NCBI GenBank assembly: GCA_013696785.1
Contig: JACCXW010000392.1
Location: 1-7,935 of the forward strand
DNA length: 7,935 nucleotides
Reading direction: 5' to 3'
Origin: Geodermatophilaceae bacterium
GTDB taxonomy: Bacteria; Actinomycetota; Actinomycetes; Mycobacteriales; Geodermatophilaceae
The position numbers were made by a program, and so were the translations under genes. Below, piece after piece: positions 7,801 to 7,935 of this stretch; positions within the stretch are counted from its first letter, which is position 1, and every line of letters starts with the position of its first letter. Below the pieces are notes generated by a model. That model saw only the letters and a list, made by a program, of their open reading frames with translations, did no database searches and had not been told where the DNA came from.

Positions 7801-7935
7801 ATGCCGTAATCCGGCCGGTCTCCGGGTTGGTGTGCCAGTCGTTGATCGTGTCGTCGTACTGGATGCCGGGGTCGGCGCACTCCCAGGCGGCGGTCGCCAT
7901 CTTGGTCCAGAGCGTGCGCGCGTCGACGGTGTCGA
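4856..7935 (-). CDS. nrdJ: Vitamin B12-dependent (class II) ribonucleotide reductase, 5' end missing, intein-containing
   Basis: This enzyme reduces ribonucleotides to deoxyribonucleotides with an adenosylcobalamin-generated radical and needs no oxygen. The frame stays open to the right edge (visible residues begin DTVDARTLWTK), so the Met at 7900 is internal. Numbering below is from that Met. The N-terminal host part ends at ITASNP (36) and the host sequence resumes at CSEYLSLDNSSCNLASLNL (434-452). Joined, they give N-P-C-S-E, the N-x-C-x-E active-site motif, with Cys434 as the radical Cys. Cys445, eleven residues later, matches the redox-partner Cys of Thermotoga maritima NrdJ. APTGTIG (617-623) is the phosphate-binding loop. 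The C-terminus carries CFTC...CYVCEGC...GCS (Cys 988, 991, 1001, 1004, 1007, 1013), the redox/zinc tail typical of this family, after a low-complexity Ala/Pro/Glu linker. Residues 37-433 are an intein. Any cobalamin or NrdR control would lie outside the window. Confidence 0.96.
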   Translation of the reverse strand, partial: DTVDARTLWTKMATAAWECADPGIQYDDTINDWHTNPETGRITASNPCFPADQRVVTDRGLIAIGDLVGRAAAGESFAVYTNDITSEHAASAQVVATTPARYMVTGRNEILELRFSDGSRLRCTPNHRLWTDNRGWVRAEDVTAEDRMVRSLHRAPRSMASWALPDAAVGAARAATGRGLLNLPTKWDSDFAGYLGWLVGDGCVTRAGVVTVYGSEWEQTVLLQRHQQLLARIVGVSGRPSVQSNGTQQLRSMRSAFRALLRGLGVSDARASAKVVPSAIFEAPDEILTAFLRGLFDADGCVVDSESNGTRYVGLGSRSEELLIDVQELLASLGIAARIYSTGTKVESFSYVRKDGTTKIYSSDGPSFDLRISGRSLAAYASVIGFDHQLKSDKLLRVLARHRRYDVDETVRLRSRVSRGFETTYNLTEPRNHSYIVSGVVVANCSEYLSLDNSSCNLASLNLMKFLSEDGVFDATSFAKAVELVITAMDISICFADFPTEPIAETTRAYRQLGIGYANLGALLMATGHAYDSEGGRAMAAAITSLMTGTAYKRSAEIAGIVGPYDGYARNASAHTRVMRKHAAANDEIRSISALESEILKKAAATWQECLEIGKAHGWRNAQASVLAPTGTIGLMMDCDTTGVEPDLALVKFKKLVGGGSMQIVNQTVPRALRALGYQEESIEAIVEYIAEHGHVIDAPGLRTEHYDVFDCAMGERSIAPMGHVRMMAAVQPAISGAISKTVNVPESATIHDIEDVYFQGWKLGLKALAIYRNNSKVGQPLSAKQKDEAVTQKVIEVVRPTRKRLPKSRPARTTSFSVGGAEGYMTASSYPDDGLGEVFLKMSKQGSTLSGLMDAFSIAISIALQYGVPLETYVSKFTNMRFEPAGMTDDPDVRLAQSVMDYIFRRLALDHLSLEQRSELGIFTAEERAAQVAGTYGADASAEVDLEGLQTPVPVEPPVAAAAGEEKPAAAVPAPRNVGSSTELLEAVLGNVADAPLCFTCGTKMRPAGSCYVCEGCGSTSGCS
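6602..7792 (-). mobile_element. Intein with LAGLIDADG homing endonuclease, inserted in nrdJ
   Basis: This is a 397-residue in-frame insertion that should excise itself from the NrdJ precursor. Numbered from Cys1: block A is CFPADQRVVTDRGLIAIGDL (1-20); block B is CTPNHRLW with the TxxH at 77-80; the first dodecapeptide of the endonuclease is LGWLVGDGC (148-156); the second is LRGLFDADGCV (245-255); block F is YNLTEPRNHSYIV (378-390); block G is VSGVVVAN (390-397), followed by Cys+1. Both endonuclease motifs keep the acidic residue expected to bind metal, so homing activity may be intact. The insertion lies between Pro36 and Cys434 of the host, immediately before the radical Cys. Penultimate His is replaced by Ala, block F has Asn where Asp is usual, and the -1 residue is Pro. 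The frame is uninterrupted. Parts of the intein look less GC-rich than the flanking host gene, but I did not compute this. Confidence 0.95.

Noticed and set aside
7218..7880. 220-residue minus-strand frame overlapping the intein
   Set aside because: It is an Arg/Pro-rich shadow in another frame of the intein coding region, without motifs.
7898..7900. ATG at 7900 as the start of nrdJ
   Set aside because: The frame continues upstream to the edge with family-like sequence (TLWTK before MATAAWECADPG), and the enzyme needs several hundred more N-terminal residues.

Overview
The window looks like chromosomal DNA of a high-GC actinobacterium. Third codon positions are overwhelmingly G or C, GTG is used as a start, the Shine-Dalgarno (SD) sites are purine-rich, and the gene families present (adenosylcobalamin-dependent ribonucleotide reductase, TerD-domain protein, TAXI-type TRAP transporter) fit that group. 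The genus cannot be named from this sequence alone.

Layout from left to right. (1) Positions 1-499, minus strand: the 5' part of a gene for a small membrane protein with two predicted membrane segments, cut by the left edge. (2) Positions 500-598: a divergent intergenic region with one short perfect inverted repeat. (3) Positions 599-3612, plus strand: a two-gene operon for a TRAP uptake system. A fused 4TM-12TM permease is followed, through a TGATG stop/start overlap, by its TAXI-family lipoprotein binding protein. (4) Positions 3606-3646: a likely bidirectional terminator whose two arms contain the stop codons of the two converging genes. (5) Positions 3640-4812, minus strand: a tandem TerD-domain protein. 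Its first domain has lost the usual acidic metal-binding loop and its second has kept it. (6) Positions 4856-7935, minus strand: the 3' part of nrdJ, class II (B12-dependent) ribonucleotide reductase, running off the right edge. It is interrupted in frame at 6602-7792 by a 397-residue intein with a LAGLIDADG homing endonuclease.

The most notable element is the intein. It lies directly before the Cys that, by alignment with the N-x-C-x-E motif of the family, carries the catalytic thiyl radical. That Cys is therefore also the +1 splicing nucleophile, so the reductase cannot be active until splicing occurs. The splice junctions are unusual: Pro at -1, and Ala instead of His before the terminal Asn.

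The TRAP genes and the reductase/TerD genes are separate transcription units that converge. TerD sits 43 bases after nrdJ on the same strand and may be co-transcribed with it, but its strong SD suggests independent translation. No stretch longer than 100 bases lacks a gene, and I saw no tRNA, rRNA, CRISPR array or insertion sequence.
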